DNA from: Paramuribaculum sp.
Lineage (GTDB): Bacteria; Bacteroidota; Bacteroidia; Bacteroidales; Muribaculaceae
Assembly (NCBI GenBank): GCA_029051965.1
Contig: JAIDJZ010000125.1
Span: 1 to 6,118 of the forward strand
Length of the DNA: 6,118 nt
Reading direction: 5' to 3'
Each line of letters begins with the position of its first letter. Within the stretch, counting starts at the first letter, position 1. The position numbers and the translations under genes are program-made. This document shows, in pieces, positions 1 to 6,118 of the stretch. The notes below the pieces were generated by a model. It was not told the origin of the DNA. It saw nothing but the letters and a program-made list of their open reading frames with translations, and ran no database searches.

Positions 1-1319
1 GAGTCGGGTGCGTTTGCCGATGATTGCGGCTCGTTGTGAGATGACTCCTGATTATTTTGCGGCTGATTTTTACGGGGAGTGCTTTCCTGACGGCGGCTGC
101 CACTGCGTTCTGACTCGCGACGCCGTCTGCTTCTGGGGTTTCTGCCTTTTCGTTTGGAGAGTGCGCTTTCGGCCTCACTTTCCAGCTTGTCGGAGTCCTT
201 TCCGTCGGAGATGCGTTCGATTTTCTTCCCAATGAATTTTTCGATCGCAAACCATTTGTTTCTGTCGCGTTCGCTGACAAAAGTGATTGCCTCGCCCTCA
301 GCATCCGCTCGTGCCGTTCGGCCGATGCGGTGAACGTAGTCTTCTGCATCGTGGGGGACATCGTAGTTGATGACCATTGTGATGTCGTCGATGTCAATGC
401 CGCGGGCGACAATGTCGGTGGCGACAAGTATGTCGATTCTTGCGGCTTTAAATTCATGCATGACTTCGTCACGGCGCTGCTGGTCAAGGTCGGAGTGCAT
501 TTCTCCGATTTTGAATTTGCTTTGACGCAGTTCTCGAGCAAGTTCCTTGACTTTCAGTTTTGAAGATGCGAAGACGATGACTCTCCGAGATTCGCGTTCT
601 GAGAAAATCTTTTTGAGCAACTGGGCTTTCTGATGATCACGGCAGAAAGCGACCTGCTGGTGGATTTTTTCGGCAGGTTTAGAAACGGCAAGTTTGATTT
701 CGCAGGGATCCTTCAGGATGTTTTTTGCAAGTTGCTGGATTTTCGGCGGCATTGTTGCAGAAAACATCAATGTCTGCCGGTCTTCCGGAAGACGTTTGAC
801 AATCTGCATTATGTCTTCATAGAAGCCCATGTCGAGCATGCGGTCAGCTTCGTCAAGAATAAAGAATGAGACTCTGGAAAGGTCGACATATCCCATCTGA
901 AGGTGGGCCAGGAGTCGCCCCGGAGTTGCAATGACAATATCCGCTCCGAGCTTAAGGCCCTTCTGCTGGCGGGCGAATGTGGCACCATCTGTCCCGCCGT
1001 AGATCGGCAGAGAACTCACTGACAGAAAGTAGCCGAATCCTTCAAGCTGATTGTCGATCTGCATGGCAAGCTCGCGGGTAGGGGCCATTACGATGCAGTT
1101 GATTGCGTCGGAGGGAAACTCTCCGTCTGCAAGACGATTGAGCACCGGGAGAATATATGCGGCAGTCTTGCCTGTGCCGGTCTGGGCTACAGCAATCAGG
1201 TCGCGGCCGTCAAGGGCTGCCGGGATGGCTCGCTCCTGAATCGGGGTGCACTCTTCAAAGTGCATTGCATCGAGAGCATCGAGCACATCGTAGTTAAAAT
1301 CAAATTCATCAAACCTCAT
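1..1319 (-). CDS. DEAD-box ATP-dependent RNA helicase, RhlE-like (3' end cut by window edge)
   Basis: Cytoplasmic ATP-dependent RNA helicase that would remodel RNA duplexes in ribosome assembly, mRNA decay or cold adaptation. I translated it by hand from the ATG at 1319; it stays open for 439 codons to the window edge, so the C-terminus is missing. All family motifs are visible: Q motif (Phe21, Gln28), Walker A AQTGTGKT (45-52), PTRELA (80-85), GG (108-109), TPGR (132-135), DEAD (156-159), SAT (187-189), then in the second RecA lobe ATDIVARGID (300-309) and YVHRIGRTAR (328-337). From about residue 389 the protein becomes a basic, low-complexity Arg/Ser then Gln/Asn/Ser-rich tail, typical of RNA-binding extensions in this subfamily. 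The start is supported by the family's usual short N-terminus and by a promoter about 60 nt upstream. No Shine-Dalgarno is well placed, which is normal in Bacteroidetes. Assignment to RhlE rather than another DEAD subgroup is by overall resemblance only. Confidence 0.96.
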   Translation of the reverse strand, partial: MRFDEFDFNYDVLDALDAMHFEECTPIQERAIPAALDGRDLIAVAQTGTGKTAAYILPVLNRLADGEFPSDAINCIVMAPTRELAMQIDNQLEGFGYFLSVSSLPIYGGTDGATFARQQKGLKLGADIVIATPGRLLAHLQMGYVDLSRVSFFILDEADRMLDMGFYEDIMQIVKRLPEDRQTLMFSATMPPKIQQLAKNILKDPCEIKLAVSKPAEKIHQQVAFCRDHQKAQLLKKIFSERESRRVIVFASSKLKVKELARELRQSKFKIGEMHSDLDQQRRDEVMHEFKAARIDILVATDIVARGIDIDDITMVINYDVPHDAEDYVHRIGRTARADAEGEAITFVSERDRNKWFAIEKFIGKKIERISDGKDSDKLESEAESALSKRKGRNPRSRRRRESERSGSRRQESTPRKNQPQNNQESSHNEPQSSANAPD

Positions 1320-1383
1320 CGGTCTTTTTTGCTTAGTTATTTTAAAGGAGCTCTGTCCTTCATACCTTATTAGAAATATTTTG

Positions 1384-1415
1384 CAAAAATACGCTAAATC
1401 TCTGACTTAGGCAAA
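1384..1415 (-). promoter_or_regulatory. Bacteroidetes-type sigma-ABfr promoter for the DEAD-box helicase gene
   Basis: On the minus strand TTTG (1415-1412) is followed after exactly 20 nt by TATTTTTG (1391-1384). This matches the known Bacteroidetes primary sigma consensus of a -33 TTTG and a -7 TAnnTTTG. Transcription would begin near 1376-1378, leaving a leader of roughly 57-59 nt before the ATG at 1319. The leader contains a small 5-bp hairpin (AAGGA, 1360-1356, with TCCTT, 1349-1345). The -7 element overlaps a palindrome TTTTGCAAAA (1379-1388), which could be incidental in AT-rich DNA. The site lies downstream of the transglutaminase gene's hairpins, so the helicase looks independently transcribed. 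Confidence 0.75.
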
Positions 1416-1424
1416 TTTTGCGAT

Positions 1425-1456
1425 CTGTTTCAGCTCGATGGTCCGAGTCGAAACAG
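1425..1456 (-). other. Second intergenic hairpin, possible tandem terminator
   Basis: Inverted repeat with 13-nt arms, 1425-1437 (CTGTTTCAGCTCG) and 1444-1456 (CGAGTCGAAACAG), separated by a 6-nt loop. Twelve of 13 positions can pair in RNA, counting one G-U wobble, with one A-C mismatch. It shares four bases (1453-1456) with the outer arm of the neighbouring larger hairpin and ends 9 nt before the -33 element of the helicase promoter. There is no good T-run after it on the minus strand, so a terminator role is less certain than for its neighbour. It could instead act as a 3'-end stabiliser or a competing fold. Confidence 0.45.
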
Positions 1457-1506
1457 GTACGGCCCGGTAAAACTGTCATTGACATGTTTAGCCGGACCGT
1501 ACTTGT
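1453..1506 (-). terminator. Probable terminator hairpin of the fucosidase-cutC-transglutaminase operon
   Basis: A long stem begins 17 nt after the TAA stop of the transglutaminase gene. On the minus strand the 15-nt arm ACAAGTACGGTCCGG (1506-1492) pairs with CCGGGCCGTACCTGT (1467-1453), with one A-C mismatch and one G-U wobble. After a single bulged C the stem continues with TAAA/TTTA. The 15-nt loop contains its own small palindrome TGTCA-T-TGACA. The downstream side reads TGTTTC, a weak U-tract. The GC-rich stem right after a stop codon and before an independent promoter favours an intrinsic terminator. Confidence 0.6.
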
Positions 1507-1523
1507 CAGTGTAAGACGCAGAG

Positions 1524-4004
1524 TTACTTGATTCTGCGGAGTGTGTCGAGAAGCTTCTGCCCGAGGCCGATGTTGTAGCCTGAAGACACGAATACGACAC
1601 GGTTGAAAGTGTCTGCAATTATGATCACAGGCTGGTCGCCGGATGATTTGGTGCCCTCCTTGAGTGCGTTGGCAATTGTTCCCTCGGGGTCCGAGCCGAA
1701 TGTTATGGTCGAGGGGAGGCCTTCGATAATATGTTTGTCGAGTTTTTCCAGAGCCGCAGGGCTTTCGGCAAGCAGAATCATGGGGAATCCGGTCGCTTCG
1801 AACTCATCTTTAAGCGCGGCGATGTCGCGAAGGGCATGATTCGACGGCTCGTGTCCGGGACGGACAGTCCCCAGAATATAGTAACCGCGGCCGGTTGTCG
1901 AAAGCACAGACTGCTTCGCCGCCATGTTTCGGGGCAGGAACTTCGATTCTGCATCGAATGATCCGATAACCTGAATCCGGGTGGTGTCGGAGCGTAGCAC
2001 AAGCTGATTCTCGACATCGCCCTTGGTCAGGTCTAAGAAGTCGATGTGGGAGAGAACACCACCGTCGGCAAGGCGCTGTCCTGTGACAATCATATATGTT
2101 CCTTCGTCGAGTCGCTCGCCCTTTCCGAAGCATTCACTCAGCGGAATGAAATCAGGATAGCTCAGCAGATGAGGCTCGCCATTCTCAATTTTTGAAACAG
2201 TGAAATGTGTGTAATACAATGGACTGTCGACAGTTGAATTCGATGTATACGGGAGTGTGAGCAGGTGCTGGTTTGCAGGCTTCGCCGTCTTCTCTTTTCT
2301 GAATCGTGCGTCAATCCATTTCCCGTTGCTGTCCGCCCATTGTGTTTTGCCTGTAATCGGATCAATGCGTGCCGGTATACCCATTGATCTGGCAGCGGCC
2401 ACAAAGAAGATGTCGCGGGACAGAGCCGAGGTTTTTCTGGTTTCCCAGACTTTATCCGGATCCATAGTGACAGATGCCGGATACCATTCAAGGCTCGCAT
2501 CAATATTCTCGGCCGTCCATCTGACAAATTTCTCGGGATTCTTGCGATAATCCTTTTGCTTCTTTTGGGGTGTAGCTTTGGTTAAATAGCCTCTGAATGG
2601 AGTCAGGCGCTCATTCAGAATGCGTGGCGACATTATGTAGTCGGCTTCGAACGTGGTGCCGTTCCAGGAGCTGGTGAGATGGTCGTCGAGTACCGGTCGG
2701 GAGACGTCAGTCAGATCCTTTTCCGTAAGAGATTTCAGCAGAGCGACAGCCTTTGGGCCGGGATTGTCGGCAAGGAACTTTCTTAATACCGCGTGGTTGC
2801 CTCTTGATCTGTAGAGAAGATCAGCGACGGAGTCTCCTTCCACGGGCTGGGAGAATGTGGCGACGTAGGCGAGTCTGATCGAGTCCTCCTGAGCAAACCT
2901 GCGGTCGTTGTCTTTGCGCTGTTGCGCGCTTACATAGGGAGCTGCAGCTCCTGATTGGGGTGGAACAATGTCAAGATCCATCGATTCGAATGGCCTGCCA
3001 TTGCCCGTAAGCTCTATTTCGACAGTGCGTGTTTCTCCGACTTTCGCTTTCTTTAAATTGAATGAAGTTCCGTCAGAGGCCCAGACAAGTAGATCTCCGA
3101 GGCCTGTGATCACGGATGCATGACCGTTCGAATCGGTCAGTTTTGTGGCGATAGGATAGAATTCGGCATAGTTGTAGATGCGGAATGATACGCGGGCGTT
3201 CTTTAGAGGCTGCCCGTCTGCGTTCCGGACAAAGACATCAAGAGTGTCGACCGGAGCATAATGGTCTGTAACATTGATGTCGGTAATTCCGTCGGCTGTA
3301 GAAAGTATCTCCTCTTTTCCGAAATACGGACCGAACACTCTGGCGTGCATAAGCATGCCTCGAGAAGCAGGCGCGTTGAACCATCCTAAGTTCAGTACGG
3401 GCTCCGGTTCGCATGCCCCAAGAAAGTACCACTCTCCGTCTGCCCACGCCTCGACCCACGCGTGATTGTCGTCGGTATGGGCCCATCTTGGTGTATATAC
3501 CTGTCTCGCAGGAATGCCCATTGCTCTTAGAGCCGCGACTCCGAATGTCGATTCCTCTCCGCATCGTCCGATCGCGGATGAAACGGATGCCAACGGGGAA
3601 TGTGTGCGGCCGTCTGATGGCTGATATGTGACTTTTTCGTGACACCAGTGGTTGATCTCCAGAATCGCTTCCTTCATCGAAAGCCCTTTGACTCGGTCCT
3701 TCAGTTCGTTATAGAATACTTCGCGGTGGTTGTCGAGGTCTTCGTTGTTTACGCGGACGGGGACTACAAAATGTAGAAATTCACGCTCCGGCACCAGTGA
3801 TCCCCACGGCATTTCGTCACGGGCTTTCAATGACATGTCGACATTGTGGGCGAAAAATTCGCGGGAGTAGTTGGCCGAGTCGGCTGCCGGCATATACTGA
3901 TAGAGCATTTCGAGACTCTTTTCTTTCAGTGTCGGGCTCTGGGAGAATACCGGTGTTGCACAGACTGATGCAGCTGCAATTATTGCGATGTGTTTCAGAT
4001 TCAT
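1524..4004 (-). CDS. Exported transglutaminase-like protein with degenerate second core and thioredoxin-like C-terminus
   Basis: Large exported protein (826 residues) of the transglutaminase-like, papain-fold superfamily; members cross-link, hydrolyse or deamidate amide bonds, and the substrate here is unknown. A signal peptide is clear: basic N-end, hydrophobic residues 6-20, likely cleavage VFS/Q after residue 21, so it acts in the periplasm or outside. The first core (about 110-215) has nucleophile Cys148 in GRCGEESTF and His181 in DDNHAWVEAW. The usual third-residue Asp region reads GACEPEP, with Glu199 as candidate. Residues about 250-333 look like a beta-sandwich or carboxypeptidase-regulatory-like domain. 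Residues about 490-570 resemble the first core (shared MGIPAR, FxVAA, NGKW) but lack the Cys. Residues about 700-826 resemble a thioredoxin/peroxiredoxin fold with no cysteines. The ATG overlaps the cutC stop as ATGA and has no Shine-Dalgarno, implying translational coupling. Family placement is firm for the first core; the C-terminal fold is inference. Confidence 0.88.
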   Translation of the reverse strand: MNLKHIAIIAAASVCATPVFSQSPTLKEKSLEMLYQYMPAADSANYSREFFAHNVDMSLKARDEMPWGSLVPEREFLHFVVPVRVNNEDLDNHREVFYNELKDRVKGLSMKEAILEINHWCHEKVTYQPSDGRTHSPLASVSSAIGRCGEESTFGVAALRAMGIPARQVYTPRWAHTDDNHAWVEAWADGEWYFLGACEPEPVLNLGWFNAPASRGMLMHARVFGPYFGKEEILSTADGITDINVTDHYAPVDTLDVFVRNADGQPLKNARVSFRIYNYAEFYPIATKLTDSNGHASVITGLGDLLVWASDGTSFNLKKAKVGETRTVEIELTGNGRPFESMDLDIVPPQSGAAAPYVSAQQRKDNDRRFAQEDSIRLAYVATFSQPVEGDSVADLLYRSRGNHAVLRKFLADNPGPKAVALLKSLTEKDLTDVSRPVLDDHLTSSWNGTTFEADYIMSPRILNERLTPFRGYLTKATPQKKQKDYRKNPEKFVRWTAENIDASLEWYPASVTMDPDKVWETRKTSALSRDIFFVAAARSMGIPARIDPITGKTQWADSNGKWIDARFRKEKTAKPANQHLLTLPYTSNSTVDSPLYYTHFTVSKIENGEPHLLSYPDFIPLSECFGKGERLDEGTYMIVTGQRLADGGVLSHIDFLDLTKGDVENQLVLRSDTTRIQVIGSFDAESKFLPRNMAAKQSVLSTTGRGYYILGTVRPGHEPSNHALRDIAALKDEFEATGFPMILLAESPAALEKLDKHIIEGLPSTITFGSDPEGTIANALKEGTKSSGDQPVIIIADTFNRVVFVSSGYNIGLGQKLLDTLRRIK

Positions 4005-4741
4005 TTTAGTATTTCGACAAGTTGTTTGACTTTGTTAATGTCAGTTTCCATGACTGAAAACTCGTCTTCTCCAGTCTTCCCCATGGAAACTGACTGGTTT
4101 CTGAACGACATCCGACTTGCGACTGCGGATCGCGCAGAGGCATGTAGTTCAATCAGTCCAGTCTGATCGAGAATGGTGCGGGCATTGTCAGGACTGACAC
4201 CGCATCCGCCAAGAAGTATGATCCTGTCACCGGCGGCTTTAAGCAGAGACTTGATTCTTTCTGCCCCCTCGAGAAGTGTCGGGGCGCAGCCTGAAGTCAG
4301 AATCCGATTGCACCCCAGGGCGATTATCTCTTCAAGTGCCGTTTCGGGGTCTGATGTCATGTCGAAAGCACGATGGAAGGTGACTGAAATGCCATCGGCC
4401 GCTTCAATCAGTTTCCGACAGGTCGCGGTATCAATTCCTCCGTCGGATGTGAGCGCGCCGATGACAACTCCGGCGGCTCCGGCGTCGCGAATTGCAGCAA
4501 CGTCATCAAGCATCACATCAATTTCGGCTTGATTATATAGGAAGTCTCCTGAGCGCGGACGGACAAGCACATGAACTCTGGCGTTCCGGCAGGCATTGAC
4601 CGCTTTGCGGACCATTCCGATGCTTGGTGTCAGACCGCCGGCTTCCAGACCGGAGCAAAGTTCAACACGGTCTGCGCCGCCCTGCTCTGCTGCGATGACA
4701 CTATTGATGTCACCGCAACAAATTTCAAGTTTTCGCTTCAT
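4001..4741 (-). CDS. cutC: CutC family protein (annotated as copper homeostasis)
   Basis: Cytosolic TIM-barrel protein of the CutC family, 246 residues, matching the usual length of about 245-275. It has no signal peptide, unlike both neighbours. Family motifs run throughout: LEICCGD (5-11), GGADRVELCSGLEAGGLTPS (21-40), VRPRSGDFLY (60-69), GALTSDGGID (95-104), TFHRAFD (121-127), ILTSG (147-151), GGCGV (178-182), HASARS (200-205) and FRNQSVSMG (213-221). Cys8 and Cys29 fall at the spacing of the two cysteines (31 and 52, as I recall) proposed to bind Cu(I) in human CUTC. The copper role is contested: as I recall, the E. coli cutC copper phenotype was later traced to the small RNA MicL encoded there, so an enzymatic role remains possible. 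The start ATG lies 3 nt after the fucosidase TGA and the stop overlaps the next ATG, so it sits inside a coupled operon. Family identity is near certain; function is not. Confidence 0.96.
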   Translation of the reverse strand: MKRKLEICCGDINSVIAAEQGGADRVELCSGLEAGGLTPSIGMVRKAVNACRNARVHVLVRPRSGDFLYNQAEIDVMLDDVAAIRDAGAAGVVIGALTSDGGIDTATCRKLIEAADGISVTFHRAFDMTSDPETALEEIIALGCNRILTSGCAPTLLEGAERIKSLLKAAGDRIILLGGCGVSPDNARTILDQTGLIELHASARSAVASRMSFRNQSVSMGKTGEDEFSVMETDINKVKQLVEILK

Positions 4742-4744
4742 ATG

Positions 4745-6040
4745 TCAGAGTGTCTCAAGTTCGATTACATAGTCGACTGCTGTGGGCTTTTCTTTAAGTC
4801 TGACGACAATGCCCTCTTTGGTGCGAGTATATTCAATGGGGGTGCGGTCGATAAAATCGACAGCCTTTCTGACTTTCCGCTTGACCGGAACATAGATTTC
4901 GTTGTTGGCCGGAGTCATGACATGGAGGTAGAGCTTGTTACCCTTGCGGGTTGATGTTCCCCAGTCCTGTGCAGGGAAATCACCGGCAGTTGTCGCATAG
5001 AAAGTTTCGCCGTATGTCTTCATCCAGTCTCCGATTTCTTTCATTCGGGCGAGGGCCGTTGCAGGCAGTTCGCCGTTGGGTTGCGGACCGACGTTAAGCA
5101 GAAGGTTGGCTCCCATACCTGCAGCTTTGACAAGATAGCGGATAAGGGTGGGTGTGTCTTTGTAGTTCTGATCGGCGACCTTATATCCCCACATTCCGTT
5201 CATCGTCTGACAGGTTTCGAGAGGCAGGGGCGAAATTTCCTGTCCGGATAGCCCAGCTGTGTTTTCCCCCGGAAGATCACGTTCGAAAATCTGTATATCT
5301 TCGCCTTCGTAGGGGGCGATGTGGTGGTTGTTGCCGACAAGGCATCCAGGCTGCAGGCGGTGGATCATTGCATATTGCTCTTCGAGCTTCCAGTCAAACG
5401 GCACGCTGTCCTCGTCGTGATCCCAATGGCCGTCAAACCATATTGCTCCGATCTCGCCGTAGTTGGTGAGGAGCTCAGTCAGCTGACGGTTCATAAAGCC
5501 GTAATAGCCGTCCCAGTCTGACTTGCTTGGATCAATGCCTGTGCGGAGGCCTGTGCGCCCCTTGGGATAATCCTCGCGTCCCCAGTCGATATGTGAATAA
5601 TAGAGATGGAGTTTGATGCCCTGTTTGTGGCATTCGTCAGCAAGTTCGCGGATGATGTCGCGCTTGAACGGGGTCGCATCCACTATGTTGTAGTCCGATT
5701 CGTTGGTGTCCCACATTGAGAATCCGTCATGATGACGTGAAGTGAAGCAGATATACTTAGCCCCCGCGTTTTTTATGGCGCAAACCCATTCGGCTGCGTT
5801 GAAGTTGGCAGGGTAGAACGCTGATGCGCATTTTGCGTATTCTTCAGCAGATATGCCGCTGTTGAGATACCATTCGCCCTGTGCGAACATACTGTAGACT
5901 CCCCAGTGGATGAAAATTCCGAATCCATGATCGGCAAATTCTTTCCGTGCTTCAATAATTTCTTGCGTCGGCTCATAGGCTGCCATTGAGGAAGTGGCGG
6001 TCAGCAGAGACAGGCATGAGGTCAGAAGTAGTTTTTTCAT
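4745..6040 (-). CDS. Secreted GH29 alpha-L-fucosidase
   Basis: Glycoside hydrolase family 29 exo-enzyme removing terminal alpha-L-fucose from glycans with retention of configuration. The chosen start (ATG at 6040) gives 431 residues beginning with a typical signal peptide: MKK, hydrophobic stretch, and likely cleavage after SMA (residue 20) or MAA (21). It therefore acts in the periplasm or is exported. GH29 landmarks are FGIFIHWG (40-47), GEWY (55-58), RHHDGF (102-107), YYSHIDW (147-153) and nucleophile Asp203 in IWFDGHWD. Candidate acid/base residues are Glu253 in FERDLPG and Glu275 in LETCQTMNG; I cannot choose between them. After the barrel comes a short beta-sandwich (about 350-431), and there is no added carbohydrate-binding module. 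The frame stays open to a GTG at 6073, but that would place the start inside a hairpin and bury the signal peptide. It is first of three genes with almost no spacing. No SusC/SusD partner is seen within the window. Confidence 0.95.
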   Translation of the reverse strand: MKKLLLTSCLSLLTATSSMAAYEPTQEIIEARKEFADHGFGIFIHWGVYSMFAQGEWYLNSGISAEEYAKCASAFYPANFNAAEWVCAIKNAGAKYICFTSRHHDGFSMWDTNESDYNIVDATPFKRDIIRELADECHKQGIKLHLYYSHIDWGREDYPKGRTGLRTGIDPSKSDWDGYYGFMNRQLTELLTNYGEIGAIWFDGHWDHDEDSVPFDWKLEEQYAMIHRLQPGCLVGNNHHIAPYEGEDIQIFERDLPGENTAGLSGQEISPLPLETCQTMNGMWGYKVADQNYKDTPTLIRYLVKAAGMGANLLLNVGPQPNGELPATALARMKEIGDWMKTYGETFYATTAGDFPAQDWGTSTRKGNKLYLHVMTPANNEIYVPVKRKVRKAVDFIDRTPIEYTRTKEGIVVRLKEKPTAVDYVIELETL

Positions 6041-6056
6041 GATGCTTTGAATCAAG

Positions 6057-6093
6057 AAAGGGCCTGACAGCACGAGTGCCTGTCAAGCCCTTT
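6057..6093 (-). terminator. Strong hairpin just upstream of the fucosidase start: upstream terminator or leader attenuator
   Basis: On the minus strand AAAGGGC (6093-6087) pairs with GCCCTTT (6063-6057). A U-G wobble (6086/6064) follows, then TGACAG (6085-6080) pairs with CTGTCA (6070-6065), giving a 14-pair stem around a small GC-rich loop. The stem is followed by TTTCTTG, the layout of an intrinsic terminator. It lies 16 nt before the fucosidase ATG, leaving no room for a separate promoter in between. It is therefore either the terminator of a gene beyond the window edge with read-through into this operon, or a leader hairpin in the operon's own transcript. No TAnnTTTG motif is visible in 6094-6118. 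Confidence 0.65.
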
Positions 6094-6118
6094 GTATGGT
6101 TTATGAATATGATTGGTC

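Noticed and set aside
330..869. Plus-strand open frames opposite the helicase (330-563 and 633-869)
   Set aside because: The minus strand encodes conserved DEAD-box motifs throughout, so these frames are by-products of its codon use.
1345..1360. AAGGA in the helicase leader as a Shine-Dalgarno sequence
   Set aside because: It lies about 36 nt before the ATG and pairs with TCCTT in a small hairpin, so it is too far away to set the start.
3960..4004. Lipobox in the transglutaminase-like protein (ASVC, residues 12-15)
   Set aside because: Val just before the Cys is a poor lipobox residue, and VFS/Q at residue 21 is a normal signal peptidase I site.
4001..4300. A MicL-like small RNA inside the 3' half of cutC
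   Set aside because: That RNA is known from enteric bacteria and depends on a sigma-E promoter; I see no matching promoter or terminator here and the phylum is different.
4571..4954. Plus-strand open frames across the operon, such as 4571-4954, 4173-4532 and 2257-2550
   Set aside because: They lie opposite well-identified genes, have no family resemblance or promoter, and are antisense shadows.
6014..6040. Lipoprotein signal in the fucosidase (LTSC at residues 6-9)
   Set aside because: The four residues fit a lipobox, but the hydrophobic stretch before the Cys would be only about five residues; a signal peptidase I site near residues 20-21 fits better.
6041..6073. GTG-initiated 11-residue extension of the fucosidase
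   Set aside because: It would start inside the hairpin loop and put a non-basic stretch ahead of a good MKK signal peptide; the ATG at 6040 is preferred.

Overview
The window looks like chromosomal DNA from a Bacteroidetes gut-type bacterium. The grounds are a Bacteroidetes-style promoter (TTTG, 20 nt, TAnnTTTG) ahead of the first gene, starts without Shine-Dalgarno sequences, and protein families typical of Bacteroidales. Base composition looks close to even by eye, so a Muribaculaceae-like member is plausible, but that is inference. All four recognisable genes lie on the minus strand and are read from high to low coordinates. I see no mobile element, CRISPR array, tRNA or rRNA.

Layout in transcription order. 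Positions 6057-6093 hold a strong terminator-like hairpin only 16 nt before the first start codon. Next comes a compact three-gene operon: a secreted GH29 alpha-L-fucosidase (6040-4745), the CutC-family TIM-barrel protein (4741-4001, 3 nt after the fucosidase stop), and a large exported transglutaminase-like protein of 826 residues (4004-1524, overlapping cutC by 4 nt as ATGA). Two adjacent hairpins (1506-1453 and 1456-1425) follow and probably end this transcript. A well-formed promoter (1415-1384) then drives an RhlE-like DEAD-box RNA helicase (1319 to the window edge, 3' end missing).

The operon is the most interesting part. It puts an exo-fucosidase, a cytosolic protein of uncertain true function and a predicted papain-fold transglutaminase/peptidase-like enzyme under coupled translation. 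This suggests a module acting on fucosylated glycoprotein or glycopeptide. The large protein is composite: one transglutaminase core with catalytic Cys and His, an Ig-like insert, a second transglutaminase-like core that has lost the Cys, and a C-terminal thioredoxin-like domain with no cysteines. The helicase appears to be an independent housekeeping or cold-adaptation transcription unit.
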